A stretch of DNA of 34,557 nucleotides from positions 1-34,557 of the forward strand of contig JAFLJQ010000188.1 in assembly GCA_022712915.1 (NCBI GenBank). Direction: 5' to 3'. The position numbers and the translations under genes are program-made. How positions within the stretch are numbered: position 1 is the stretch's first letter; every line of letters starts with the position of its first letter. The notes under the pieces are model-generated. The model saw only the letters and a list, made by a program, of their open reading frames with translations, was not told the origin of the DNA and ran no database searches. This DNA is from Gammaproteobacteria bacterium. GTDB lineage: Bacteria; Pseudomonadota; Gammaproteobacteria; UBA6429; Thiohalophilaceae. Positions 24,714 to 33,872 of this stretch are shown piece after piece.

Positions 24714-24817
24714 ACTTAGCCGGACACCCATGATAAGCCTTGGTTAGATATATTAATTTCAAATGGTTAATGGTAATGGCTGTTTTTTTTGTGAGTTTAA
24801 GCTGGGTGTCCGGTTAA
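24714..24817. mobile_element. MITE-like element, copy 2
   Basis: About 104 bp bounded by 15-bp inverted repeats with one mismatch: TTAGCCGGACACCCA on the left, and TGGGTGTCCGGTTAA on the right. The interior matches copy 1, 495 bp upstream, in the same orientation. Partial right ends also occur near 527-541 and 674-688. Short length, terminal inverted repeats and multiple copies fit a miniature transposable element. Confidence 0.7.
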
Positions 24818-24925
24818 TCATTTTTGGGTTCGTTATGACACTATGGTGACTGATAAATCATCTACACATGTCGCTGATGTATCGATGGCGTGTATGGGTG
24901 GCTTGAAGCATGATAATTTTCTGCC

Positions 24926-24939
24926 TTGATCTATATCAT
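24926..24939 (+). promoter_or_regulatory. FNR/Anr-like site upstream of the transaldolase operon
   Basis: TTGATCTATATCAT matches the FNR consensus TTGAT-N4-ATCAA in nine of ten specified bases. It is centred 38 nt before the GTG start of transaldolase. Control by oxygen would suit a phosphoketolase/acetate-kinase route. The spacing to a -10 element is not clear, so activation versus repression cannot be told. Confidence 0.4.
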
Positions 24940-24949
24940 TTAGAGTGGG
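24934..24949 (+). promoter_or_regulatory. Shared intergenic motif, copy 3 (TATCATTTAGAGTGGG)
   Basis: Third copy of the motif at 811 and 2731, one base shorter. It overlaps the right half of the FNR-like site. TATCAT may be the -10 of the operon promoter. Confidence 0.35.
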
Positions 24950-24970
24950 CTGCACGCGAAGGGGTATATT

Positions 24971-26050
24971 GTGAACGTCACACAACAACTGCACGATCTT
25001 GGTCAAAGCCTTTGGCTCGATAATATTACGCGTGAGCTGCTGACGAGTGGCACTCTGGATCGTTATATTAATGAGCTTTCTGTCACCGGCTTGACCTCTA
25101 ATCCTACTATTTTTGAGCAGGCCATCAGCCACGGCGATTTTTACGATGCGGCTATTCGCCAGAAAGCACTTGCTGGTAAGGCAGGTGAGGCGCTGTTTTT
25201 TGAACTGGCGTTGGAGGATCTGATGCAGGCAGCCGATCTGTTTCGCCCGATCTATGATGCGACCGATGGCATTGATGGCTGGGTATCGCTGGAGGTGTCA
25301 CCCTTGTTGGCAGATGATACGGCGGCCACCTTAGAGGCGGCCGTGCAACTTCATGCGCAGGCGCAACGGTTGAATTTGTTTATTAAAATCCCCGGTACGC
25401 TTGCGGGTCTTGTGGCCATCGAAGAGACGATCTTTGCGGGTGTGCCGGTAAATGTGACGTTGCTGTTTTCTCGTGAGCACTATATTGCCGCTGCTGAGGC
25501 GTATATGCGTGGTATTGAACGACGCATTGCTGCGGGTCTTGATGCCAGGGTTGCTTGTGTGGCCTCGGTTTTCATTAGTCGTTGGGATGTGGCTATCAAG
25601 GACAAGGTTCCAGAGGCGCTACGCAATCGTCTCGGCATTGCCATGGCCATGCATACCTATACAGCTTATTGTGATTTGCTGGCGACACCGCGTTGGTTAA
25701 AGCTTGTCGATGCGGGTGCTCGGCCACAACGTCTGTTGTGGGCCAGTACCGGCAGCAAAGATCCTGCTGCCTCAGACACGCTTTACCTTGAGGCGCTTGC
25801 GGCGGTGGATACTATTAACACCATCCCTGAGAAAACACTGCTGGCCTTTGCCGAACATGGCAAAGTAGGGGGTGTCGTGCCGTCTGATGGTGGTGATGTT
25901 GAGGCCTTGCTTGCCGAGTTTGCACAGGCCGGTGTTGATAATGTAGCCCTTGCGGCTGAGCTTCAAAGCGAGGGCACTCGGTCTTTTACACAATCCTGGT
26001 GTGAGCTTATGGATTGTATTGCGTCAAAAAGCGCGGTCTTAAGCCGCTGA
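24971..26050 (+). CDS. tal: Transaldolase
   Basis: Moves a dihydroxyacetone unit between sugar phosphates (fructose-6-P + erythrose-4-P to sedoheptulose-7-P + glyceraldehyde-3-P); cytoplasmic. The 359-residue protein has TSNPTIFEQAI (42-52), VSLEVSP (105-111) and the Schiff-base lysine K139 in LFIKIPGTLAGL, followed by NVTLLFS, all standard for the transaldolase family (PF00923). The length fits the longer bacterial type rather than the 220-residue TalC type. The start is GTG 24971, with AAGGGG at 24959-24964. It is the first gene of the operon, 64 nt before the glucan phosphorylase. In a phosphoketolase pathway it consumes the erythrose-4-P released from fructose-6-P, which explains its place here. 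Confidence 0.93.
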   Translation: MNVTQQLHDLGQSLWLDNITRELLTSGTLDRYINELSVTGLTSNPTIFEQAISHGDFYDAAIRQKALAGKAGEALFFELALEDLMQAADLFRPIYDATDGIDGWVSLEVSPLLADDTAATLEAAVQLHAQAQRLNLFIKIPGTLAGLVAIEETIFAGVPVNVTLLFSREHYIAAAEAYMRGIERRIAAGLDARVACVASVFISRWDVAIKDKVPEALRNRLGIAMAMHTYTAYCDLLATPRWLKLVDAGARPQRLLWASTGSKDPAASDTLYLEALAAVDTINTIPEKTLLAFAEHGKVGGVVPSDGGDVEALLAEFAQAGVDNVALAAELQSEGTRSFTQSWCELMDCIASKSAVLSR

Positions 26051-26114
26051 AAATGGCCCGGACACTATTTATGTAGTCAGGGATTGCGAGTAGAGCAATT
26101 ATGATGGAGTGGTG

Positions 26115-28673
26115 ATGGTCAAAAAAACACAAATTAATCACCTGAAGCAGCGTTTTACATCCACAAACATAGAGGGTTTCGATTCTCTCGCGGAGCTTGC
26201 TCTGGATATGCGTTCTTCGTGGAATCATGCCTCTGACCAAATTTGGCGGCAGTTGGATCCGGTGCTGTGGGAGTTAACGCATAATCCCTGGGTTGTCTTG
26301 CAAACGGTTTCGCGGGATAAACTCCAGGGTGTTTTAGATGATCCTGTTTTTCGCAAAGAGGTGGATGATCTGCTGCAAGAGAGGCGGGATGCGGCAAAGG
26401 CACCCGCCTGGTTTCAGCAAACTTACCCGCAATCACCATTGAGCTGTGTTGCGTATTTCAGCATGGAGTATATGTTGAGCGAAGCCTTGCCTATTTACTC
26501 GGGGGGGTTGGGCAATGTGGCGGGCGATCAACTCAAGGCGGCCAGTGATTTGGGTGTGCCGGTGATTGGCGTGGGGCTGCTCTTTCAGCAGGGTTATTTT
26601 CGTCAGATGATCGATCAAGAGGGGATGCAACAGGCCCTGTTTCCTTATAACGATCCTAGTCAGTTGCCGATTACGCCCTTGCGTCATGATAACGGTGAAT
26701 GGTTGCGGCTGGAGATTGTTCTTCCTGGTTATTCGGTCTGGTTACGCACCTGGCAGGTTCAGGTGGGCCGGGTGAAGTTGTATTTGCTGGATAGCAATGA
26801 TGCTGCGAATTTTCCTGCCCATCGAGGTATTACCAGTGAGCTTTACGGTGGCGGGCCGGATCTGCGCCTCAAGCAGGAAATGTTGCTTGGGATTGGCGGT
26901 TGGCGACTACTTTCTGCGCTCGGTATTCGACCCGAAGTCTGCCATCTGAACGAAGGGCATGCGGCCTTTGTGGTGCTGGAACGGGCGCGAAGTTTTATGG
27001 CGGAAACAGGACAGAGCTTTGAGGTGGCCTTGGCGGTTACTCGGGCGGGCAATCTCTTTACGACTCACACGGCGGTGGCGGCGGGGTTTGATCGTTTTGC
27101 GCCTGAACTTATTGAGCAATACCTCGGTCATTATGCCGAACATGAACTGGCCATCACCCCTCATGATCTGTTGGCCCTGGGTCGCCATCATCCCGATGAT
27201 GCCTCTGAATTTTTTAATATGGCCTATCTGGCCATTCGTGGCAGTGGTGCGGTAAATGGCGTCAGTCACTTGCATGGCAAAGTGAGTCGTCATTTGTTTG
27301 GGCCGCTCTTTCCGCACTGGCCGACGAACGAAGTGCCGGTTGGGCATGTGACGAATGGTGTGCATATGCCGACCTGGGATTCGGCGATGGCCGATAATCT
27401 TTGGACGGAAACCTGTGGCAAGGATCGTTGGTTGCGGGCAACAGATACAATGGAACAGGACTTTCGTTGCGTTTCCGATGCCAGGCTATGGCAATTTCGC
27501 ACCACCGAAAGCCAGTCATTTATCGACTATGTTCGCAAACGATTGTCCCGGCAACTAGGCGTATCCGGTGTGCCGCCTGAGATGCTTGAGGAGGCGAAGT
27601 ATCTGTTTGATTGCAATACCTTGACGCTGGGTTTTGCTCGACGTTTTGCGAGTTACAAAAGACCGAATTTACTGTTGCATGATCCGCAACGATTGCTGCG
27701 TCTGTTGACGAATCCGCAGCGTCCGTTACAGCTTATTATGGCCGGCAAGGCACATCCTGCGGACAGAGTAGGTCAGGCCTTGATTCAGCAATGGATACAT
27801 TTTATTCAACGAGAAGAGGTGAGTCCCCATGTGATCTTTCTCAGTGATTACGATATGTCCTTGACCGAGCGTCTGGTACAGGGGGTGGATGTGTGGCTTA
27901 ACACACCGCGCCGCCCCTGGGAGGCGTGTGGAACCAGTGGTATGAAAGTGCTGGTTAACGGCGGTCTTAATCTGTCGGTACTGGACGGTTGGTGGGCCGA
28001 AGCCTACGCGCCGGAAGTGGGCTGGGCTCTGGGGGATGGCGAGGATCAGAATCAGGAACACGGTGATGATTCGGCTCAGGATGCGCGTGATGCCGAAGCC
28101 CTTTACGATCTGCTTGAATACGAGGTGATTCCTGAATTTTATACGCGTGATGAACAGGGTGTTCCCACCGCCTGGGTTGCACGAATGCGAGAAAGCATGG
28201 CGCAATTAACACCGCAATTTTCCACTAACCGTTCTGTGCGTGAGTACACGGAGCAACATTATATACAGGCGGCTTCTGCCTACCTTGCCAGGGCGGTTGA
28301 TCAAGGCAAAATGGGTGTGGAATTAGTGAATTGGCACCATGCACTGGAGCAAAAATGGAGCGCGCTGCATTTTGGTGAAATGAAGATTGAAACCGAGGGG
28401 ACGCAGCAGATTTTTGAGGTGCAGGTGTATCTGGATGGGCTTGGCCCGGATGGTGTGCGGGTTGAATTATATGCCGATGGTCTTAATGGTTGCGCCGCAG
28501 AATGTGTGCTCATGGAGTGTGTTCGGCCACTGGTGGGGGCATTAAACGGTTATGCCTATCGCGCCGAGGTGCCGACAACGCGCCCTGCGACGGATTACAC
28601 GGCACGTGTGATTCCGCATCACGATCAGGTGGCGGTGCCGTTGGAAGCGGCGCATATTCTGTGGCAGCGGTGA
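26115..28673 (+). CDS. glgP: Alpha-glucan (glycogen) phosphorylase, GT35 family with DUF3417
   Basis: Releases glucose-1-P from glycogen or maltodextrin using phosphate and pyridoxal phosphate. The N-terminal DUF3417 region (about 15-115, LALDMRSSWNHASDQIWRQL then DPVLWELTHNPWVVL) marks the compact alpha-glucan phosphorylase subfamily, different from E. coli MalP/GlgP. Core motifs are YFSMEYMLSEALPIYSGGLG, VCHLNEGHAAF, GHVTNGVHMPTW, and the cofactor lysine K611 in CGTSGMKVLVNGGLNLSVLD. The length of about 852 residues is normal. Three in-frame starts are close together (GTG 26109, GTG 26112, ATG 26115). I chose the ATG because GGAG (26106-26109) lies 5 nt before it. The stop is 5 nt from the acetate kinase ATG, so the two are translationally close. 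It supplies the sugar phosphate feed of the operon. Confidence 0.93.
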   Translation: MVKKTQINHLKQRFTSTNIEGFDSLAELALDMRSSWNHASDQIWRQLDPVLWELTHNPWVVLQTVSRDKLQGVLDDPVFRKEVDDLLQERRDAAKAPAWFQQTYPQSPLSCVAYFSMEYMLSEALPIYSGGLGNVAGDQLKAASDLGVPVIGVGLLFQQGYFRQMIDQEGMQQALFPYNDPSQLPITPLRHDNGEWLRLEIVLPGYSVWLRTWQVQVGRVKLYLLDSNDAANFPAHRGITSELYGGGPDLRLKQEMLLGIGGWRLLSALGIRPEVCHLNEGHAAFVVLERARSFMAETGQSFEVALAVTRAGNLFTTHTAVAAGFDRFAPELIEQYLGHYAEHELAITPHDLLALGRHHPDDASEFFNMAYLAIRGSGAVNGVSHLHGKVSRHLFGPLFPHWPTNEVPVGHVTNGVHMPTWDSAMADNLWTETCGKDRWLRATDTMEQDFRCVSDARLWQFRTTESQSFIDYVRKRLSRQLGVSGVPPEMLEEAKYLFDCNTLTLGFARRFASYKRPNLLLHDPQRLLRLLTNPQRPLQLIMAGKAHPADRVGQALIQQWIHFIQREEVSPHVIFLSDYDMSLTERLVQGVDVWLNTPRRPWEACGTSGMKVLVNGGLNLSVLDGWWAEAYAPEVGWALGDGEDQNQEHGDDSAQDARDAEALYDLLEYEVIPEFYTRDEQGVPTAWVARMRESMAQLTPQFSTNRSVREYTEQHYIQAASAYLARAVDQGKMGVELVNWHHALEQKWSALHFGEMKIETEGTQQIFEVQVYLDGLGPDGVRVELYADGLNGCAAECVLMECVRPLVGALNGYAYRAEVPTTRPATDYTARVIPHHDQVAVPLEAAHILWQR

Positions 28674-28678
28674 AGCCG

Positions 28679-29884
28679 ATGACGAACGGTGTGTTGACCA
28701 TCAACGGCGGTTCGTCGAGCATCAAATTTGCGTTCTATTCGATCGGTTCATCACTGCAACAAGGCATGACGGGAAGTATCGAGCGCATCGGTGTATCGGG
28801 CACAAAGCTGATGTTCAGTGATGCTGCCCGTGATCAACAAGGTCAGTTAAATATTGATGTTGTCGATCACCTTGCGGTGATTCATTTTCTGATCGACTGG
28901 CTGCAACAACAGATCGGTTTTATGCATATTGATGCTGTGGGCCACCGTGTGGTGCATGGTATGCAACACACCCAACCCGAATCGGTTACGCCGGAATTAC
29001 TGGATGAACTGCGGCGCATTAGTTCATATGATCCAGAGCATCTTCCGTTTGAGATTGAATTGATCGAAGCGTTCAGTCAGCGTTATCCGCAACTGCCTCA
29101 GGTGGCTTGTTTTGATACGGCGTTTCATCACACGCTGCCACGTGTCGCCAGACTCTTACCTATTCCGCGTCGTTTCGATGCGCAGGGCATACAGCGTTAT
29201 GGCTTTCATGGCCTGTCGTATTCTTATCTTATGCAAGCACTCGCCGATGTTGCCGGTGCGAAGGTGGCTCAGGGTCGAGTTATCCTGGCACACCTTGGCA
29301 ATGGTGCGAGTCTGGCGGCCGTGCGTGAGGGACAGAGTCGGGATACCAGTATGGGCTTTACCCCGGCTGGTGGTGTAGCGATGGGTAGCCGTGCCGGTGA
29401 TCTGGATCCCGGTGTGGCCTGGTACATGATGCAAAGTGAGAATTTAAGTGCAGAACAATTTAACCATCTCATTAACCATGAGTCCGGGCTGCTGGGTGTG
29501 TCGGAAACGAGTTCGGATATGCGCGACTTGCTTGAACATGAGGCCACCGATGTGCGTGTTGCCGAAGCGGTCGCCTTGTTTTGTTATCAGGTAAAAAAAA
29601 CCATCGGAGCATACAGCGCCGTGTTGGGTGGACTGGATACGCTGGTGTTCAGCGGTGGTATCGGTGAACATGCGCCTGTGATTCGCGCGCGGATTTGTGA
29701 CGGGCTGGCATTTTTGGGTATTGAGCTTGATGAACAACGTAATGTAACAAATTTAGATGTCATTTCCACACAGAGTAGCGAGGTTACGCTACGCGTCATA
29801 CATACCAATGAGGAACTCATGATCGCAACAGCGGTCTGTCAGGTTGTGGGGCTTCCCTTCACAAAGCAAAAGGAAAAAATATGA
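28679..29884 (+). CDS. ackA: Acetate kinase
   Basis: Converts acetyl-phosphate and ADP to acetate and ATP. The 401-residue protein shows the family signature [13 protein letters not shown] near the N-terminus. Further motifs are [23 protein letters not shown] with the catalytic aspartate, [12 protein letters not shown], and [20 protein letters not shown], then [20 protein letters not shown] and [16 protein letters not shown] long open frame runs back to 28490 inside glgP, but the family N-terminus begins at [14 protein letters not shown], so ATG 28679 is used. GTG 28670, overlapping the glgP stop, would add three residues. Its TGA overlaps the phosphoketolase ATG (ATGA). The coupling fits direct use of phosphoketolase-made acetyl-P for ATP. 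Confidence 0.94.
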   Translation: MTNGVLTINGGSSSIKFAFYSIGSSLQQGMTGSIERIGVSGTKLMFSDAARDQQGQLNIDVVDHLAVIHFLIDWLQQQIGFMHIDAVGHRVVHGMQHTQPESVTPELLDELRRISSYDPEHLPFEIELIEAFSQRYPQLPQVACFDTAFHHTLPRVARLLPIPRRFDAQGIQRYGFHGLSYSYLMQALADVAGAKVAQGRVILAHLGNGASLAAVREGQSRDTSMGFTPAGGVAMGSRAGDLDPGVAWYMMQSENLSAEQFNHLINHESGLLGVSETSSDMRDLLEHEATDVRVAEAVALFCYQVKKTIGAYSAVLGGLDTLVFSGGIGEHAPVIRARICDGLAFLGIELDEQRNVTNLDVISTQSSEVTLRVIHTNEELMIATAVCQVVGLPFTKQKEKI

Positions 29885-32310
29885 ACACTGTCATGAAGGC
29901 CACAAATTCTGAGTCCACAAAACTTAATATCAAGGACAAGATTTTATCGCCTGAGCTTTTAGATAAAATGGATGCCTATTGGCGAGCTGCGAACTATTTG
30001 TCTGTCGGGCAGATTTATTTATATGACAATCCCCTGCTCAAAAATCCCTTGCTGTTGGAACATGTAAAGCCACGCTTGTTAGGGCACTGGGGAACCACGC
30101 CGGGTCTGAACTTTGTTTATGTCCATCTCAATCGGATCATTCGACAATATGATCTGAGTATCATTTACATCGCGGGCCCCGGACACGGTGGGCCAGGTCT
30201 GGTGGCCAATACTTATCTGGAGGGGACGTATAGCGAGCTGTACCCGAATATTTCCCAGGATGAACGCGGCATGAAAAAATTGTTTACCCAGTTTTCATTT
30301 CCCGGCGGTATCCCCAGTCATGTTGCAGCCGAAACGCCGGGTTCGATACATGAAGGTGGTGAACTCGGTTATTCGCTTTCTCACGCCTTTGGTGCGGCAT
30401 TCGATAACCCCGATCTATTGGTGGCCTGTGTAGTCGGTGATGGTGAGGCGGAGACCGGCCCGTTGGCCACCAGTTGGCATTCCAATAAATTTCTTAATCC
30501 GGTTCATGATGGTGCTGTGCTGCCCATTCTGCATTTGAACGGTTACAAGATTGCTGGCCCCACGGTGCTGGCACGCATTTCTCATGATGAACTGGATGCG
30601 TTGTTTCGTGGTTATGGTTACACGCCGTATTTTGTCGAAGGTGATGAGCCTGAACAGATGCATCAGTTGATGGCGGCCACTCTCGAAATCGTGGTGGCTG
30701 ACATTAAACGCATCCAGCATGAGGCTCGGACGAAGGGGTATACCGAGCGCCCACGTTGGCCGATGATCATCCTGCGTTCACCCAAGGGCTGGACGGGGCC
30801 ACAATTTGTTGATGAGCAACCGATTGAAGGGACATTTCGTGCACATCAGGTGCCGGTGACGAATTTTACAGCACAACCTGAACACCTGGACATCCTCGAA
30901 CAGTGGATGAAAAGTTACCGGCCCGAAGAACTGTTTGACGATACGGGCAGCTTACTGCCAGAACTGGCGGAACTGGCACCACAAGGTGAACGGCGCATGG
31001 GCGCGAACCCCCATGCCAATGGTGGTATGTTACTGCGAGATCTGATCATGCCGGACTTTCGTGATTATGCGGTTCAGGTGAAACAACCGGGTATCGTCAA
31101 AGCAGAAGCCACCCGCGTACAAGGTCAGTTCATCCGCGATGTGCTCAAGCTTAATACTAGCGCACGCAACTTCCGTATCTTCAGTCCTGATGAAACCGCA
31201 TCCAATCGTTGGGGTGCGGTGTTTGAGGTGACGGATCGTTGTTCAACGGCCGATATCACGGCCATCGATGATCACGTTGCAGCCGATGGCCGAGTGATGG
31301 AAATGTTAAGCGAACACCAGTGTGAAGGCTGGCTTGAAGGTTATTTGCTGACGGGGCGACATGGCTTTTTTTCGTGTTATGAAGCCTTTATCCATATTAT
31401 CGATTCCATGTTTAACCAGCATGCCAAGTGGCTTAAAGTATCGAGACAGATCCCCTGGCGGCGTCCTATTGCATCATTGAATTACCTGTTGTCATCCCAC
31501 GTATGGCGGCAGGATCACAATGGACTCAGCCATCAGGATCCGGGCTTCATCGATCATGTCGTCAACAAAAAAGCCGACATCATTCGTGTCTATCTACCAC
31601 CTGATGCCAATACCTTGTTGTCCGTGACGGATCATTGCCTGCGTAGCCGTGACTACGTCAATGTCATTGTCGCGGGAAAACAACCCGAAGCACAATGGTT
31701 GGACATGGACGCCGCCATCAAACATTGCACGGCGGGCTTGGGCATCTGGCAATGGGCCAGCAACGACAAAGGCAGTGACCCCGATGTGATCATGGCCTGC
31801 TGTGGCGAAGTACCGACATTAGAAACGTTGGCCGCGGTCAAGATCCTGCGGCAGCTCTTTCCGGAACTGAAAATCCGTGTTATTAATATTGTAGATTTGA
31901 TGACACTGCAACCACCGAGTGAGCATCCCCATGGTCTCTCGGATAAAGACTTCGATGTTCTCTTCACCAAAGACAAACCTATCATCTTTGCCTTTCATGG
32001 TTATCCCTGGTTGATACACCGCCTCACCTATCGACGCACCAATCACCATCAATTGCATGTACGTGGTTATAAAGAAAACGGCACCACCACTACCCCGTTT
32101 GACATGGTGGTCTTAAACGATCTCGACCGTTTTCATCTGGTCGGTGATGTCATCGACCGTGTACTGAACCTGTCTTCACGCAGCGCTTACGCCAAACAAT
32201 TTCTGCGTGACAAACTACTTGATCATAAAGTCTATATTGAAAAACATGGGCAAGACATGCCAGAAATTCTTAATTGGAAATGGGATGATGAGTTGGTGAA
32301 ATCGGAGTAA
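29881..32310 (+). CDS. xfp: Phosphoketolase (xylulose-5-P / fructose-6-P)
   Basis: Thiamine-diphosphate enzyme that cleaves xylulose-5-P or fructose-6-P with phosphate, giving acetyl-P plus glyceraldehyde-3-P or erythrose-4-P. The 809-residue protein is of normal length. Motifs include [20 protein letters not shown], the signature AGPGHGGPG near 98-106, [20 protein letters not shown] with [14 protein letters not shown] after it, and the cofactor-binding [20 protein letters not shown]. The C-terminal part has [10 protein letters not shown], with [20 protein letters not shown] further on. Which substrate is preferred cannot be read from the sequence, but transaldolase and glucan phosphorylase in the operon suggest use of fructose-6-P. 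The ATG overlaps the ackA stop and has AAAAGGAAAA upstream. It is the last gene; a hairpin terminator starts 11 nt after its stop. Confidence 0.96.
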   Translation: MNTVMKATNSESTKLNIKDKILSPELLDKMDAYWRAANYLSVGQIYLYDNPLLKNPLLLEHVKPRLLGHWGTTPGLNFVYVHLNRIIRQYDLSIIYIAGPGHGGPGLVANTYLEGTYSELYPNISQDERGMKKLFTQFSFPGGIPSHVAAETPGSIHEGGELGYSLSHAFGAAFDNPDLLVACVVGDGEAETGPLATSWHSNKFLNPVHDGAVLPILHLNGYKIAGPTVLARISHDELDALFRGYGYTPYFVEGDEPEQMHQLMAATLEIVVADIKRIQHEARTKGYTERPRWPMIILRSPKGWTGPQFVDEQPIEGTFRAHQVPVTNFTAQPEHLDILEQWMKSYRPEELFDDTGSLLPELAELAPQGERRMGANPHANGGMLLRDLIMPDFRDYAVQVKQPGIVKAEATRVQGQFIRDVLKLNTSARNFRIFSPDETASNRWGAVFEVTDRCSTADITAIDDHVAADGRVMEMLSEHQCEGWLEGYLLTGRHGFFSCYEAFIHIIDSMFNQHAKWLKVSRQIPWRRPIASLNYLLSSHVWRQDHNGLSHQDPGFIDHVVNKKADIIRVYLPPDANTLLSVTDHCLRSRDYVNVIVAGKQPEAQWLDMDAAIKHCTAGLGIWQWASNDKGSDPDVIMACCGEVPTLETLAAVKILRQLFPELKIRVINIVDLMTLQPPSEHPHGLSDKDFDVLFTKDKPIIFAFHGYPWLIHRLTYRRTNHHQLHVRGYKENGTTTTPFDMVVLNDLDRFHLVGDVIDRVLNLSSRSAYAKQFLRDKLLDHKVYIEKHGQDMPEILNWKWDDELVKSE

Positions 32311-32320
32311 TCTACCTGTA

Positions 32321-32357
32321 GGGGGGGGGCACGTACCGTGCATCCCCCCTTCTTATT
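32321..32357 (+). terminator. Intrinsic terminator of the phosphoketolase operon
   Basis: GGGGGG then CACG pairs with CGTG and CCCCCC (a three-base bulge on the right arm), followed by TTCTTATTTT. It begins 11 nt after the xfp stop codon. A GTAG precedes the G-run, so the hairpin may itself derive from a REP-like repeat. Confidence 0.8.
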
Positions 32358-32507
32358 TTAAAATGCAATAAACTGATGAAGCGTGTCATGATATTGTTAT
32401 GACGGGAGGCCGCTCTAGGACAGAAAGAAATTAAACCTAACATCACCATGATGAGAGGGAGCATTAAAACACTATCGGTGCATACATATAAAAGGTAGTA
32501 CATAAAT

Positions 32508-33284
32508 ATGAAGTGGCTTGATCATCTACGTGTTCGTTATACGCTCAGTCACTATCCCATTCCTCATACGGCATGGGAAAATTTAATGCATGAGGCCGAT
32601 ATTTTTAAAGGGTTGAGTGCTGTGGAGAGGGCGCATCTACGTGAGCTGACGACCTTGTTTCTACACCGTAAAACCCTCACTGGCGTGCAAGGTTTGCTTG
32701 TGTCCACTGAAATGGCATTGGCAGTAGCAGCTCAGGCATGTCTGATGATTTTAAATCTGGGGCTAGATTATTTCGATGGCTGGGTTGAAGTTGTGATCTA
32801 CCCCGGTGCTTTTCAAGTGACGAGGGACAACATTGATGCAACGGGACTGGTCTCACATCAAGAGCAGGCGTTAAGCGGCGAAGCCTGGTCACGGGGGCCG
32901 GTGATTCTTTCCTGGGATGACATTGCTGAATCGTTGGTTACGCCCCATCCCGGTCATAATGTGGTGATACATGAATTTGCCCATAAGCTCGACATGCTCA
33001 ATGGGAGTGCCAATGGCCTGCCTCCCTTGCATCCTGACATGGTGAGGCAGCAATGGGCAGACATTTTTACGGATGCTTTCGAACACTTGCAAAAACAACG
33101 GAGGCATCATCATTCTGGTATCGATGCGTATGGCGCAACTGCCCCGGCAGAATTTTTTGCTGTGGTGAGCGAGTACTTCTTCACTCATCCGCTGATACTA
33201 CGCCAGCAAGCTCCTGCTGTTTATGAACAACTCGTGTTGTTTTATCATCAAACTCCGGAAAAACGGCAGACTGAGTTTGATTAA
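32508..33284 (+). CDS. mtfA: MtfA family zinc metallopeptidase
   Basis: Member of the M90 glucose-regulated metallopeptidases. E. coli MtfA binds the repressor Mlc and thereby affects glucose PTS expression, and it also has aminopeptidase activity. The 258-residue protein contains the zinc site H155-E-F-A-H159 in VIHEFAHKLDMLNG, and the third ligand E215 in APAEFFAVVSEYFF. The N-terminal part (WENLMHEADIFKGLSAVERA) and the central part also fit the family. ATG 32508 has AAAGG about 12 nt upstream. It follows the operon terminator, so it has its own promoter in 32358-32507, although I see no clear hexamers. Its last 25 or so codons are duplicated downstream. Whether it acts on a PTS regulator in this organism is unknown. 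Confidence 0.92.
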   Translation: MKWLDHLRVRYTLSHYPIPHTAWENLMHEADIFKGLSAVERAHLRELTTLFLHRKTLTGVQGLLVSTEMALAVAAQACLMILNLGLDYFDGWVEVVIYPGAFQVTRDNIDATGLVSHQEQALSGEAWSRGPVILSWDDIAESLVTPHPGHNVVIHEFAHKLDMLNGSANGLPPLHPDMVRQQWADIFTDAFEHLQKQRRHHHSGIDAYGATAPAEFFAVVSEYFFTHPLILRQQAPAVYEQLVLFYHQTPEKRQTEFD

Positions 33285-33327
33285 GGGTATGCGCTATTTA
33301 AATTAATCTGGAGGTTGTTTATACAAG

Positions 33328-33352
33328 GGCGCATGCAATGCGCCCCTACGGG
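33328..33352 (-). repeat. REP element upstream of RAYT (reverse orientation), copy 1
   Basis: GGGCGCATGCAATGCGCCC followed by CTACGG; read on the minus strand this is the same GTAG-headed REP as at 12499. It lies 44 nt after the mtfA stop and may act as its transcript end. Confidence 0.85.
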
Positions 33353-33501
33353 TTATTGATTTGAACAAGGCTTTACGAAATTTAACGCGCGGGTTATTAA
33401 TTAGAACAAGGTGTTGTGGTATTAAATGAATGAGTTGTTAATTTGACCAAAATGTTGTGGGATTTAATGTATGGGTTATCAATTATGACAAGGAGGATGT
33501 T

Positions 33502-33529
33502 ATGGAGTTTGATGCGGGGATTCATCATC
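33502..33529 (+). pseudogene. Truncated RAYT start (9 codons)
   Basis: ATG plus codons for EFDAGIHH, matching the first residues of the intact RAYT at 33845 (GFDAGIHH), with the same AAGGAGG upstream. It breaks off at the duplication joint near 33530. Confidence 0.7.
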
Positions 33530-33628
33530 TATTCACAGACACTGCACCAGCAAGTTCTGGCTGTTTATGATCAGCTTGTGTTGTTTTATCATCAAAATCC
33601 GGCAAAACGGCAGACTGAGTTTGATTAA
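33530..33628 (+). pseudogene. Duplicated 3' end of mtfA
   Basis: The frame encodes HQQVLAVYDQLVLFYHQNPA then KRQTEFD and a stop. It parallels the mtfA C-terminus RQQAPAVYEQLVLFYHQTPE, KRQTEFD. The catalytic part of mtfA is absent, so it is a relic of the tandem duplication rather than a gene. Confidence 0.8.
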
Positions 33629-33872
33629 TGGTATGCGCTATTTAAATTAATCTGGAGGTTGTTTATACAAGGGCGCATGCAATGCGCCCCTACGGGTTAT
33701 TGATTTGAACAAGATGATGTGAAATTTAATGCGCGGGTTGTCAATTAGAATAAGGTGTTGTGATATTTAATACACTGGTGGTCAATTTGACCAAGGTCTT
33801 GCGGGATTTGATGCACGGCTATAAATTATGACAAGGAGGGTGTTATGGGGTTTGATGCGGGGATTCATCATC
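33545..33872 (+). repeat. Tandem duplication, unit 2
   Basis: Second copy of the unit at 33201-33544, ending within the first codons of the intact RAYT gene (ATTCATCATC at 33863-33872), after which the two copies diverge. Confidence 0.85.
33671..33695 (-). repeat. REP element upstream of RAYT (reverse orientation), copy 2
   Basis: Identical to the REP at 33328-33352 and carried along by the tandem duplication. It points away from the RAYT gene, opposite to the REPs at 34109 and 34546. Confidence 0.85.

Larger units (their letters stand above)
23969..24970. other. 1-kb non-coding region between hsdR and the phosphoketolase operon
   Basis: No gene is supported. It contains a cluster of TCGACAC/GTGTCGA palindromes (24128-24199), two MITE-like elements (24219-24321 and 24714-24817), and the upstream region of the transaldolase operon with an FNR-like site (24926-24939). 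A 19-codon frame at 24050-24108 (MQLDSVLDAYVEDGLILFL) could be the tail of a lost gene, but I cannot name it. Confidence 0.5.
33201..33544 (+). repeat. Tandem duplication, unit 1 (mtfA 3' end - REP - RAYT 5' end)
   Basis: Unit 1 spans the mtfA 3' end, a reverse-oriented REP, AT-rich subrepeats, and a truncated RAYT start. Unit 2 begins at 33545 with an offset of 343-344 bp: the mtfA-type stops lie at 33282 and 33626, the REPs at 33328 and 33671, and the RAYT-type ATGs at 33502 and 33845. Sequence divergence between units shows that the event is not recent. Confidence 0.85.
33285..33844. other. Spacer between mtfA and RAYT: duplicated unit with about 42-bp subrepeats
   Basis: No intact gene. 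After each REP come degenerate tandem subrepeats of about 40-44 bp of the type GGGTTATTAATT-GAACAAGG followed by GTGTTGTGG-ATTTAAT (four in 33351-33515, four in 33694-33860). In the fourth subrepeat of each set, AAGGAGG and an ATG are created; this is the start site of the RAYT gene and of its truncated copy. Confidence 0.65.

Noticed and set aside
33351-33515. Possible CRISPR-like array
   Set aside because: Units are degenerate and directly adjoining, with no unique spacers and no cas genes nearby.
33443-33628. 61-codon open frame between mtfA and RAYT
   Set aside because: Its first part is subrepeat sequence and its second part is the duplicated mtfA tail; not a separate gene.
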